DNA of 10,200 bases from NCBI GenBank assembly GCA_028284845.1, contig JANQQY010000456.1:1-10200 (forward strand), read 5' to 3'. The notes below the pieces were generated by a model that did not search any database, was not told the origin of the DNA, and was given only the letters and a program-made list of their open reading frames with translations. Each line of letters begins with the position of its first letter. The stretch's first letter is position 1. The position numbers and the translations under genes are program-made. Shown piece by piece: positions 1 to 6,108 of this stretch. This DNA comes from Spirochaetales bacterium. Lineage in GTDB: Bacteria > Spirochaetota > Spirochaetia > DSM-27196 > SLST01.

Positions 1-1
1 A

Positions 2-1114
2 CCACGCGACTCGGTGGTCGCTGAGTACGCGGCTCCGTTTGTCGCGGTGGGTGATGCCGAGCGATTTGGTGTCTCTGAGAAGGTGTTCCGTGCTGCGCGC
101 ATCTCAGACGCGGTCGGTGTGAGTGGCCTGGAGTACATTGAAGACCCGCAGTCAGGGATCACACAGGTCCTGGGCAATCCAGCAGCGCTCGACACGGTCC
201 GATTCCCGCGGAACACCATCCGTGTGGGATACGGCGACTGCGACGACACGACGGCGCTGATGTGCTCACTCTTTGAGTCGGTGGGCATTGGCACCGCGAT
301 CATGACAAGCCCGGGCCACGTGTTTATGGCATTCGACACCGGTGAGCCGGAGCAGAACATCTGGCTCTTCGAATCCGAAACGACGGCCGCGATCGCTCAC
401 GCCGGTACGGTCTGGCTCCCGTACGAGACAACTATTCTGCACGAAGGGTTCCTCGCATCATGGGAGGAGGGATCGCGACTCTACAAGCGCTACGCACCGG
501 AGGGCGCAATCGAGTTTCTGCCCATCTCAGATGAGCGAGATCGATTCCCGGCGATTCCTCTTGAGACGGCGAGCTTCTCAGTCACGCCGCCACCGGCCAT
601 CCTCGCAGATCCGCTCTACGACGATTCGGTTGGCGCGATCCGCGAAACGCTCTACGTGAGAAGCGTCGACGAGTTGGAATCAAACGTCGCCTCGCAGAGC
701 AACCGGCGGCAGGTCCGCACGTGGAACCAGATCGGTATTCTTCACGGTCAGTTCGACGAACCGCGCGCAGCGGAGCGCGCCTTCGAGCGGGCAATCGACA
801 TTGACCCGGATTACACAGCGAGCTACGTCAATCTGGCGAACCTGAACATCATCAGCGGCAACGGTCGCGCCGCTCTCGAGTGGCTTGATGAGGCAGACGA
901 GCGACGATCGGGGACGGTGATTGCGACGCTTCTACGAGCACAGGCGGAGTTTCTGCTTGGAAACCAGAGCGGCGCGGCGCAGCAGATGGCACTTCTCGAA
1001 CGACGGGCGCCCGATCTGGCGGCGCAGTACCCGCATCTCACCGGATCGACCGCAGGGCGTGCGAGTGAGGCGCAGTCACGGCCGTCGCTGCCATGGGCGG
1101 TAGACGACGAATGA
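2..1114 (+). CDS. Transglutaminase-like protein with C-terminal TPR repeats (5' end outside window)
   Basis: The frame is open to the left edge, so the gene probably begins outside the window; GTG at 14 is an internal candidate start but its surroundings support nothing. Counting residues from that GTG, a papain-like transglutaminase core is visible. It has YGDCDD with the nucleophile Cys76, PGHVFMAFDTG with His102, and WLPYETT near 133-139, where Glu138 sits at the usual third catalytic position (often Asp or Glu in this family). A helical region at about 235-336 reads as three tetratricopeptide repeats, the first containing AERAFERAIDIDPDY. Such proteins may act as proteases, transglutaminases or peptide-binding scaffolds; the substrate cannot be told from sequence. 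No membrane segment is present in the visible part. The stop overlaps the start of the DRTGG gene (ATGA), so the two are almost certainly translated from one mRNA. Family call firm, role unknown. Confidence 0.8.
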   Translation, partial: PRDSVVAEYAAPFVAVGDAERFGVSEKVFRAARISDAVGVSGLEYIEDPQSGITQVLGNPAALDTVRFPRNTIRVGYGDCDDTTALMCSLFESVGIGTAIMTSPGHVFMAFDTGEPEQNIWLFESETTAAIAHAGTVWLPYETTILHEGFLASWEEGSRLYKRYAPEGAIEFLPISDERDRFPAIPLETASFSVTPPPAILADPLYDDSVGAIRETLYVRSVDELESNVASQSNRRQVRTWNQIGILHGQFDEPRAAERAFERAIDIDPDYTASYVNLANLNIISGNGRAALEWLDEADERRSGTVIATLLRAQAEFLLGNQSGAAQQMALLERRAPDLAAQYPHLTGSTAGRASEAQSRPSLPWAVDDE

Positions 1115-1452
1115 CAGTCGCAGAGATTGCCGCGCTCGTAGATGGGTCGGTCGTAACAGGCTCGGAGCACTCATATGAGATTGAGTATGCCTTCGCCTCC
1201 GACCTGATGAGCGACGTCCTGACGCTGACGCACGAGAACGTCCTCTTCCTCACGGGGCTCGTCGCGCCTCAGACGATACGAACCGCCCTTGTCTCGGACA
1301 TCAATGTCATTCTGATCGTGCGGGGCAAGACGATCCCGCCGTCAATCATCGATCTCGCGAACGAAAACGAGATTACGCTTGTGGCTACCTCGTTCTCGAT
1401 GTACCGCTCAAGCGGCGTTCTCTATGAGAATGGAGTGAAGGCCGTCTTCTGA
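1111..1452 (+). CDS. DRTGG-domain protein
   Basis: This small protein of 113 residues is essentially one DRTGG domain (the fold named from HPr-kinase-like and phosphotransacetylase-like proteins). Recognisable are the opening AEIAALVDGSVV, the block YAFASDLMSDVLTL, the alternating strands VLFLTG and INVILIVRGKTIPP, and the closing segment where a polar loop leads into SSGVLYENGVKAVF. I chose ATG 1111 over ATG 1093 because 1111 overlaps the upstream stop as ATGA and has a GGGCGG stretch about 10 bases before it, while 1093 has no ribosome binding site. Stand-alone DRTGG proteins in other bacteria often lie near iron-sulfur, hydrogenase or partner-switching genes and are thought to bind a small ligand; no such partner adjoins it here. 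It is translationally coupled to the transglutaminase/TPR gene. Biochemical role unknown. Confidence 0.75.
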   Translation: MTVAEIAALVDGSVVTGSEHSYEIEYAFASDLMSDVLTLTHENVLFLTGLVAPQTIRTALVSDINVILIVRGKTIPPSIIDLANENEITLVATSFSMYRSSGVLYENGVKAVF

Positions 1453-1461
1453 AAGACGGCC
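1440..1461. terminator. Hairpin between convergent genes, probable bidirectional terminator
   Basis: A perfect 9-bp stem (GGCCGTCTT at 1440-1448 with AAGACGGCC at 1453-1461) closes a four-base loop CTGA. The loop contains most of the stop codon of the DRTGG gene. The downstream bases on the plus strand (CAACCGTTCTGTTTA) are only moderately T-rich, so an intrinsic terminator is likely but not textbook. It also lies just beyond the stop of the msrB gene on the other strand and could serve both. A second GC-rich stem, ACGGCG/CGCCGT at 1481-1496, lies inside the end of msrB. Confidence 0.55.
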
Positions 1462-1478
1462 CAACCGTTCTGTTTACG

Positions 1479-2144
1479 CTACGGCGCGGCCGCCGTCCGG
1501 ATCATCGGTGGCTCGCCACCCTCGGGAACAAAGATGAGCGCGGCGCCGTTGATGCAATAGCGCTGATTCGTCGGCGCAGGGCCATCCGAAAAGACATGTC
1601 CCAGATGCGAACCACTGAGACTATCAACCACCTCAATCCGACGCATAAAAAAACTGTTGTCCTCCACGTAGACAATCGCATGCGGGTTGATCGGCTTGGT
1701 GAAACTCGGCCATCCGGTCCGTGAGTCGTACTTATCGCGTGAGTGGAAGAGAGGCTGCCCGGTTGCTGCGGAGTAGTAGATCCCCTCCTGCTTGTTGTTG
1801 TTCAGCGGGTGGGTGAACGCAGGCTCGGTTCCTTTCTGACGCAGAATGTAATATTCCTGCGGATCCAACAGCTGCCTCCATGCCTGCTCCTCTATCGTGA
1901 CAGGGTACGGCAGGCTGGCGTCCTCCGGATGAATCGTCCGGTCTCGGGGATCGTAGTTCCAATCAAGGGGGGTTGCGGAGGCAAGATCGATGGCGGACGA
2001 AAGCCCGACAGATAGGATGTCGATGTCAGACGACGCCGGCATTGACTGCGCTTCCACGTTCCGAGGAAGCAAGACAAAGACGCCAAGTACCATCACGGCG
2101 ATCGCAGCAGTCGCGACGGCGACCAGCCTAAATTTACTATTCAT
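1479..2144 (-). CDS. msrB: Exported peptide methionine-R-sulfoxide reductase, zinc-less one-cysteine type
   Basis: MsrB reduces the R form of methionine sulfoxide in proteins. The 221-residue protein starts with a basic tip and a hydrophobic stretch at about 7-26 ending near NVEAQS, a signal peptide or uncleaved anchor, so the enzyme should act outside the cytoplasmic membrane. The SelR/MsrB domain covers about 83-212: GTEPAF at 105-110, GIYYSAATGQPLF, SRTGWPSF at 141-148, SHLGHVFSDGP at 179-189 and RYCING around catalytic Cys197. Cys197 is the only cysteine in the protein. The two CxxC zinc pairs of many MsrBs are absent, and the usual resolving-cysteine position before GWPSF is Thr. Regeneration therefore probably uses an outside reductant or thioredoxin directly. 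A linker of some 55 residues separates the signal from the domain. The gene follows the M29 gene by 45 bases but also has its own promoter-like sequence. Family certain. Confidence 0.93.
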   Translation of the reverse strand: MNSKFRLVAVATAAIAVMVLGVFVLLPRNVEAQSMPASSDIDILSVGLSSAIDLASATPLDWNYDPRDRTIHPEDASLPYPVTIEEQAWRQLLDPQEYYILRQKGTEPAFTHPLNNNKQEGIYYSAATGQPLFHSRDKYDSRTGWPSFTKPINPHAIVYVEDNSFFMRRIEVVDSLSGSHLGHVFSDGPAPTNQRYCINGAALIFVPEGGEPPMIRTAAAP

Positions 2145-2150
2145 ACGGTA

Positions 2151-2179
2151 AAGATAACGCGTTCAGGTATGCTCGTCCG
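2151..2179 (-). promoter_or_regulatory. Predicted leaderless promoter of msrB
   Basis: Reading the minus strand, the -10 element TATCTT (2156-2151) ends six bases before the ATG at 2144. A weak -35, CGGACG (2179-2174), lies 17 bases upstream. No Shine-Dalgarno is present between them and the ATG. Transcription starting about seven bases after the -10 would begin on the A of the start codon. The -35 matches only GAC of the consensus, so this is the weakest member of the five-promoter set, and read-through from the M29 gene may also supply the message. Confidence 0.35.
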
Positions 2180-2189
2180 CTGCTATCAC

Positions 2190-3422
2190 TCAATCGCCAA
2201 GCGCGAACAAGCCGTCGGTAATGATGGGAATAGTCTCGCCGGATCGAGTGGTTGCGGTGACCGTCACGTCCGGCGAGCCAATCATGAAGTCGGTATGAAG
2301 AGTCGACGTATTACCGCCCGCTTCGCGGTAGTCCTCATCAGAAAGCTCCTCGCTACCGCGGATGCACTTGCGGTAGGACGATCCCAATGCGATATGACAC
2401 GCGGCATTCTCGTCGAGCAGGATGTTCGCGTAGGTCAGTCCACTTCTGAATACGGGGGATGTCGAGTCGACAAGCGCGAGTTCGCCGAGATACCGGGCAC
2501 GCTCATCAACCTCGAAGTAGCGTTCAAGCATCTCGCCACCGCTCGCCGCTCCGGACCGCACGACCGCCCCATCCTCAAACTCCATCCACGCGCCTTCCAC
2601 CAGGCCACCAAGCACCTGAACGGGCCGTGTCACTGAGACCCGACCAACGGTGCGGCGATAGTCAGGCGTGGTGAAGACCTCTTCCGTTGGTAGGTTCGGA
2701 AAGAACTCCTTTCCATCCTGTGCGATGGAGGTCCCGCCCGCCCAGAGGGATCGGTCTGTGAGCCCGACCGACAAATCCGTTCCCGGCCCGGAGAAATGGA
2801 CAAGATCCAAGGCGAGACTATCCAGAGTCGATCGTCGGTCTGCCAACACCTTCCCAAGCCGGGTCCACTCAGCGAAAGGATCGTCGTGATCGAGTCGGAC
2901 GATCCGCCGCAGCTCGCTCCAGAGACGATCCTCAACCTCGTCGTCCGGCTCAATGCCAAAGACATGCGCGGCCCATTTCTGCGTGGGCACGCTGGCGACG
3001 ATCCAACGGATTCGATCCGACTGAACCTGCCGCCGATACTCATAGTCGGCGTTCGCAAGCGCTCTGCTCGCGATCCCGTTTCGCTCTGCATCAATTCCGT
3101 CGAGGGCAGCCGGGTCGTCAGGACTCTTCAGCGAAACGATTGCCCATCCCTCGTCCAGGCGAAGCGCCTGGTCAGCCGCTCTGGAAGCGGGTACGTAGGT
3201 CAGGAACTCGGGTCTCGAATGCTCGATTCGAGCACGATGCAGCAGTGCGTGATCGGCCTCAACCTGGACGTACTTCGCGCCCAGTTCATAAGCCGTCTCT
3301 GCGAGTGTGACAATGAACTCCCAGTGAGCAGGCTGGCCCTTCACAAAGAGAGACTGCCCGGGTTGAAAGGCGAGAGCCGACAGAATGAGGCGGGAGTAGG
3401 AACGGGCATCGGTCGAGTTCAA
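2190..3422 (-). CDS. M29-family aminopeptidase (AmpS/PepS type)
   Basis: A cytoplasmic metallo-aminopeptidase of 410 residues, the normal size for family M29 (thermophilic aminopeptidase T, AmpS, PepS), which removes N-terminal residues from peptides with two divalent metal ions. The metal-binding half is clear: LPTEEVFTTP at 244-253 (Glu247/Glu248), YLGELALV with Glu314, DENAACHIALG with His343, and NTSTLHTDFMIG with His376 and Asp378. The N-terminal half (GQSLFVKG, ELGAKYVQVEADH) fits the family's first domain. The start is TTG: GGAG stands six bases upstream (CTGGAGACCTGC before TTG) and no ATG lies nearby in frame. There is no signal peptide. It is divergent from the STAS gene, sharing a 135-base region with it, and precedes msrB by 45 bases on the same strand, so the two may be cotranscribed. 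Substrate preference cannot be read from sequence. Confidence 0.92.
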   Translation of the reverse strand: MNSTDARSYSRLILSALAFQPGQSLFVKGQPAHWEFIVTLAETAYELGAKYVQVEADHALLHRARIEHSRPEFLTYVPASRAADQALRLDEGWAIVSLKSPDDPAALDGIDAERNGIASRALANADYEYRRQVQSDRIRWIVASVPTQKWAAHVFGIEPDDEVEDRLWSELRRIVRLDHDDPFAEWTRLGKVLADRRSTLDSLALDLVHFSGPGTDLSVGLTDRSLWAGGTSIAQDGKEFFPNLPTEEVFTTPDYRRTVGRVSVTRPVQVLGGLVEGAWMEFEDGAVVRSGAASGGEMLERYFEVDERARYLGELALVDSTSPVFRSGLTYANILLDENAACHIALGSSYRKCIRGSEELSDEDYREAGGNTSTLHTDFMIGSPDVTVTATTRSGETIPIITDGLFALGD

Positions 3423-3444
3423 GCAGGTCTCCAGACGGACGGAA

Positions 3445-3473
3445 TTGATACTTGCGAATCTGTCTGATATACC
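3445..3473 (+). promoter_or_regulatory. Predicted promoter of the STAS-PilZ operon
   Basis: TTGATA (3445-3450, five of six consensus bases), a 17-base spacer, and TATACC (3468-3473, four of six) with an upstream TGA giving an extended -10 (TGn). This is the best sigma-70-type match in the window. The start would be near 3480, leaving about 78 untranslated bases before the STAS start, with GGGAG at 3545-3549 as ribosome binding site. The -10 overlaps the -10 of the divergent M29 promoter. Confidence 0.55.
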
Positions 3474-3495
3474 GGAGACTTAATCGAAGCGTCAA
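3466..3495 (-). promoter_or_regulatory. Predicted promoter of the M29 aminopeptidase gene
   Basis: On the minus strand, TTGACG (3495-3490, five of six consensus bases) is followed after 18 bases by TATATC (3471-3466, four of six). Transcription would start near 3459, giving a leader of roughly 37 bases that holds the GGAG ribosome binding site before the TTG start. Its -10 uses the same TATA core as the opposing promoter of the STAS gene. Confidence 0.5.
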
Positions 3496-3557
3496 GAAAC
3501 GGTGGGCCGACTGCAATTGAGGGGCAGTGCGGACCACTGTTGCCGGGAGCAGGGAGC

Positions 3558-4109
3558 ATGAACAACAACGACATCGTACCAGGCTTTGACGAAGAGAAAG
3601 ATGAAAGCCTACGCATCAAGCTCCAGAAGGTGGATGGCGTTGACGGCGGTCTCGTACTCTACCTCACCGGCTATATCGACACCTACAACTCCAACTTCTT
3701 CCAGAAGCGAATCACCCGGGCAGTCGAGACTGGATTCAGCAAACTCATCTTCAACTGCAGCGGGCTCACCTACGTCTCGTCGACCGGTATTGGTTCGTTC
3801 ACCGCATTCCTCAAAGCCGTGAAGCCGCGCGGTGGAGACATCGTCCTCCTGGAGATCCAGCCGCGCGTGTACGAGGTGTTCCAACTGCTCGGCTTCTCGC
3901 AGTTTTTCACGATTCGTGACACGCTCGATGAGGCGGTTTCCCACTTTGGAAAGACCGTCGCGCGACCGGCGACGGACATCTTTCCAAAGACCTTCAAATG
4001 CCCCGTCTGTAGCACCCGACTACGCGCCAACCGGTCGGGTCGATTCCGCTGCTCGAAGTGCCGAACCATTCTTGCCATCGACCAGGGTGGTCAAGTCTTT
4101 TTAGGATAG
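3558..4109 (+). CDS. STAS-domain (anti-anti-sigma-like) protein with C-terminal zinc ribbon
   Basis: A soluble 183-residue protein. Residues about 18-130 form a STAS domain as in SpoIIAA-type anti-sigma-factor antagonists: the strand LVLYLTGYIDTYN, the helix NFFQKRITRAVETG, then KLIFNCSGLTYVSSTGIGSF. Ser75 in VSSTG matches the serine that partner kinases phosphorylate in SpoIIAA, though the Asp normally before it is Ser74. Residues 148-168 hold a four-cysteine zinc ribbon (CPVC, then CSKC after 13 residues), an unusual addition that could bind nucleic acid, another protein or sense metal or redox state. I prefer ATG 3558 to the upstream TTG 3540 because GGGAG at 3545-3549 lies eight bases before it. 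The PilZ gene follows in the same frame and direction. No kinase, phosphatase or sigma factor lies in the window, so the partner is unknown. Confidence 0.87.
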   Translation: MNNNDIVPGFDEEKDESLRIKLQKVDGVDGGLVLYLTGYIDTYNSNFFQKRITRAVETGFSKLIFNCSGLTYVSSTGIGSFTAFLKAVKPRGGDIVLLEIQPRVYEVFQLLGFSQFFTIRDTLDEAVSHFGKTVARPATDIFPKTFKCPVCSTRLRANRSGRFRCSKCRTILAIDQGGQVFLG

Positions 4110-4172
4110 CTCCTCCGCCACGAAGTGGTTCCGCTGGGCGCGATCTCGATTGCGAGGTATGCTTCGTCCAAA

Positions 4173-5231
4173 ATGACACCCGCTGTCCAGCGTTTTTTTG
4201 GTCAGATATCGAGCGCCTATCAGGCAAGTCCCTTCGAGCTCATCGTCGTTACCCTCTTTGTCGTGGGCCTCGTCTCAGGATTGATCGCCTACTGGGTTAT
4301 CAGATCACGGCGAGAGACGGAGCAGCGAGACAACCTCTCAAACAATCTGTTCGAAGAGAAGGCTCGTGAGCTCGATCTCCAGCCGACCCATCGCGACCTT
4401 CTAACCTTCATGGCTCGCTATCTTCGCGATCCATCGCAGATTCATCAGCTTGTCACAGACCCCGTTGCGTTCAACTCGGCAGCGGCGAAGGTTCGAGAGA
4501 ACCGCGAGGCCAATGCGCAAACGATCGCCGCACTTCGGGTGAAGCTGGGATTTCATGCGCGAAAGGACGCGAGCGCTCCCCGCTCAAGTGCCGAAATACG
4601 CGAGGGTTCGATCGTCCTGGTCGCCCGGAACAAGTACAAAAAGCCATTCAAGGCACGGGTGCTCCCGCAACGCCCCGACTCCTTCGCCGTCCAGGTTCTC
4701 CAAGACGGAGCTCGCCTTCCTGCCGGAGCAGGCGTCGATATCTTCTTCCAGAGCCCGGCAGGGGTCTTCACATTCCATACCCTGGTTTTGGCGGAAGAAG
4801 GACGCACGGCGCGCCTCCAGCACTCAGAAGAGCTAAAGCAGTATCAGAAGCGCCGCTACTATCGCCGGAAAATCGAGATTCCGGTCCGCCTCTACCCGTT
4901 TGACTCGGAAGCGACCTTGTTGAGCAAGACCCGGGATATTGGCGGCGGCGGCGCAAGCCTGCTCAACCCGGACGGGCACTTCAAGCCGGGAGATGATGTA
5001 GAGATCCGCTTTGAGACCGACGGCTCAGAGATCAAAGTGACGGGATCGGTCGTGCGTGTGAGTGACTCAGGGCGCACGATTCACGTGAATTACGAACATA
5101 TCCGAGATCCGTTGCGAGACAGGATCTACAACGCGATCTTCAAGCCGCCAAAGGACGAACTCGACGAGATGGAGAGAGCCGGGCGCAACCAGCATCCCCG
5201 ACCCGGTCAGGGAACAAACGCAAACGAATAG
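4173..5231 (+). CDS. Membrane-anchored PilZ-domain protein (predicted cyclic-di-GMP receptor)
   Basis: A probable inner-membrane c-di-GMP effector of 352 residues counted from ATG 4173. One transmembrane helix lies at about 21-43 (ELIVVTLFVVGLVSGLIAYW), followed by a basic RSRRE stop-transfer signal and a helical region to about 125. A YcgR-N-like beta domain (about 142-222) precedes a PilZ domain (about 225-325). The PilZ arginine motif is RRYYRR (228-232 fits RxxxR), and DIGGGG at 255-260 stands for (D/N)x(S/A)xxG, with Gly at the small-residue position. The layout resembles YcgR-like flagellar brake proteins with an added anchor. The start is uncertain: GTG 4125 would add 16 residues, but neither start has a well-spaced Shine-Dalgarno; ATG leads more directly into the helix. 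It follows the STAS gene with no intervening terminator, so the two are probably cotranscribed. The last 25 bases overlap the lipoprotein gene on the other strand. Confidence 0.86.
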   Translation: MTPAVQRFFGQISSAYQASPFELIVVTLFVVGLVSGLIAYWVIRSRRETEQRDNLSNNLFEEKARELDLQPTHRDLLTFMARYLRDPSQIHQLVTDPVAFNSAAAKVRENREANAQTIAALRVKLGFHARKDASAPRSSAEIREGSIVLVARNKYKKPFKARVLPQRPDSFAVQVLQDGARLPAGAGVDIFFQSPAGVFTFHTLVLAEEGRTARLQHSEELKQYQKRRYYRRKIEIPVRLYPFDSEATLLSKTRDIGGGGASLLNPDGHFKPGDDVEIRFETDGSEIKVTGSVVRVSDSGRTIHVNYEHIRDPLRDRIYNAIFKPPKDELDEMERAGRNQHPRPGQGTNANE

Positions 5232-5959
5232 ACTCTCGGCTCGGTCAGGGTCAGTATCTCAAGGACCGGAATCTGGAATACCACCGCGTCTCCGTCCACC
5301 ACTCCGCCCGACTGCCTGACGATGCGGCCCTGAGGCTCGACCCGCACCTCGATCACCGACTCGTCGAGAATCCGTTCTACTATCGCCCTATCCTCATACT
5401 CCTCGAGCGCCCAAGCCATCTCCTCGCGGTACTCATCTGCGGAAACCGATCCATCGCTTGGGGGAAGGATAAACGCGGACATGGTAGCACTCTCGTCCGG
5501 CGCGAACGCCATGAACTGTGTCACAGACTCACTCCCCAATCTGAGAGTGACTTCGCGCTCAGAGCCCGATGACTCAAACGTGATGAGCCGGGAGGCATTT
5601 TCGTCGTCCAACAGGGCGGAGAGGTCGTCAAACACGAGACTCATCCGAAGGTTGCCACGGGCACGCCGCTCCAGCCCCACAAGTTCGATCCCCTCACGCT
5701 CAGCGAAACCGGCAATGATTTGATCGGTGTCGAAGATCGGGAGATCGGCCTGGACGCCGGTCATCGCCGCCATCAGATCGCTCATGTATGAGACCATGAC
5801 CGGATGCAAGGAAACCTCGAGGAGAGCTGTACCGGACCCGTCTGCCTGTAATACCACCGTCTCCTGGACCCCACACGCGGCGAGGAAGATCGCAGCTGCG
5901 ATCGCAACAAGCGCTCGCGCGACAGAGGTTGAGAGACGGTGTGGGGAATCGTGAGACAT
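5207..5959 (-). CDS. Lipoprotein of unknown function
   Basis: From ATG 5959 the protein has 250 residues and begins with a lipoprotein signal: a basic N-region, the hydrophobic run ALVAIAAAIFLAAC, and a lipobox whose Cys30 would be lipidated. The mature protein opens with VQETVVLQADGSGTALLEVSL, a two-strand pattern reminiscent of LppM-like lipoproteins, then alternates short strands and acidic helices (SADEYREEMAWALEEYEDRAIV) and ends in beta strands. I cannot assign a family. A longer reading from 6016 would place 19 charged residues before the signal and lacks support. ATG 5959 is preferred because of the signal peptide and because TACCTT lies seven bases upstream, as in the other predicted leaderless genes here. 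It is convergent with, and overlaps, the PilZ gene, and is divergent from the M48 gene. Envelope location is well supported, function is not. Confidence 0.75.
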   Translation of the reverse strand: MSHDSPHRLSTSVARALVAIAAAIFLAACGVQETVVLQADGSGTALLEVSLHPVMVSYMSDLMAAMTGVQADLPIFDTDQIIAGFAEREGIELVGLERRARGNLRMSLVFDDLSALLDDENASRLITFESSGSEREVTLRLGSESVTQFMAFAPDESATMSAFILPPSDGSVSADEYREEMAWALEEYEDRAIVERILDESVIEVRVEPQGRIVRQSGGVVDGDAVVFQIPVLEILTLTEPRVYSFAFVP

Positions 5960-5966
5960 GAGGGTG

Positions 5967-5995
5967 AAGGTATCGCAGCGGCGAGATCGCATCAA
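5967..5995 (-). promoter_or_regulatory. Predicted leaderless promoter of the first lipoprotein gene
   Basis: On the minus strand, TTGATG (5995-5990) is followed after 17 bases by TACCTT (5972-5967), which ends seven bases before the ATG at 5959. The bases before the ATG (CACCCTC) contain no Shine-Dalgarno. The predicted transcription start coincides with, or is within a base of, the start codon. Confidence 0.45.
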
Positions 5996-6073
5996 AGGGA
6001 TAGAGAGGAGTTCCATACGAGCGTGCGCGAGCTCCTGGCGGGCCGCGGCGATCCTGTACGATGCGAACTGACA

Positions 6074-6102
6074 TTGTAGCTACCTGGCGGGAGAAGTACA
6101 CT
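6074..6102 (+). promoter_or_regulatory. Predicted leaderless promoter of the M48 peptidase gene
   Basis: TTGTAG (6074-6079), a 17-base spacer and TACACT (6097-6102, four of six consensus bases), ending six bases before ATG 6109. The GGGAGAAG stretch at 6089-6096 is 12 bases or more from the ATG, too far to be a good Shine-Dalgarno. An eight-base palindrome GTAGCTAC (6076-6083) overlaps the -35 end. If correct, ATG 6061 lies upstream of the transcription start and cannot be used. Confidence 0.45.
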
Positions 6103-6108
6103 TTGTAT

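Noticed and set aside
1486..1493. GCGGCCGC palindrome as a regulatory site
   Set aside because: It is within the alanine-rich end of msrB and is explained by GC-rich codons.
2796..3467. A 223-codon open frame on the plus strand
   Set aside because: It is antisense to the M29 gene, has no recognisable domain, and mirrors that gene's codon pattern. The same holds for 2169-2636.
3609..3944. A 111-codon minus-strand frame rich in acidic residues
   Set aside because: It is a shadow of the STAS domain coding strand, with no ribosome binding site and no family resemblance.
6061..6108. A longer M48 peptidase starting at ATG 6061
   Set aside because: It has no ribosome binding site, the added residues do not look like the family start, and the predicted promoter lies downstream of this ATG.
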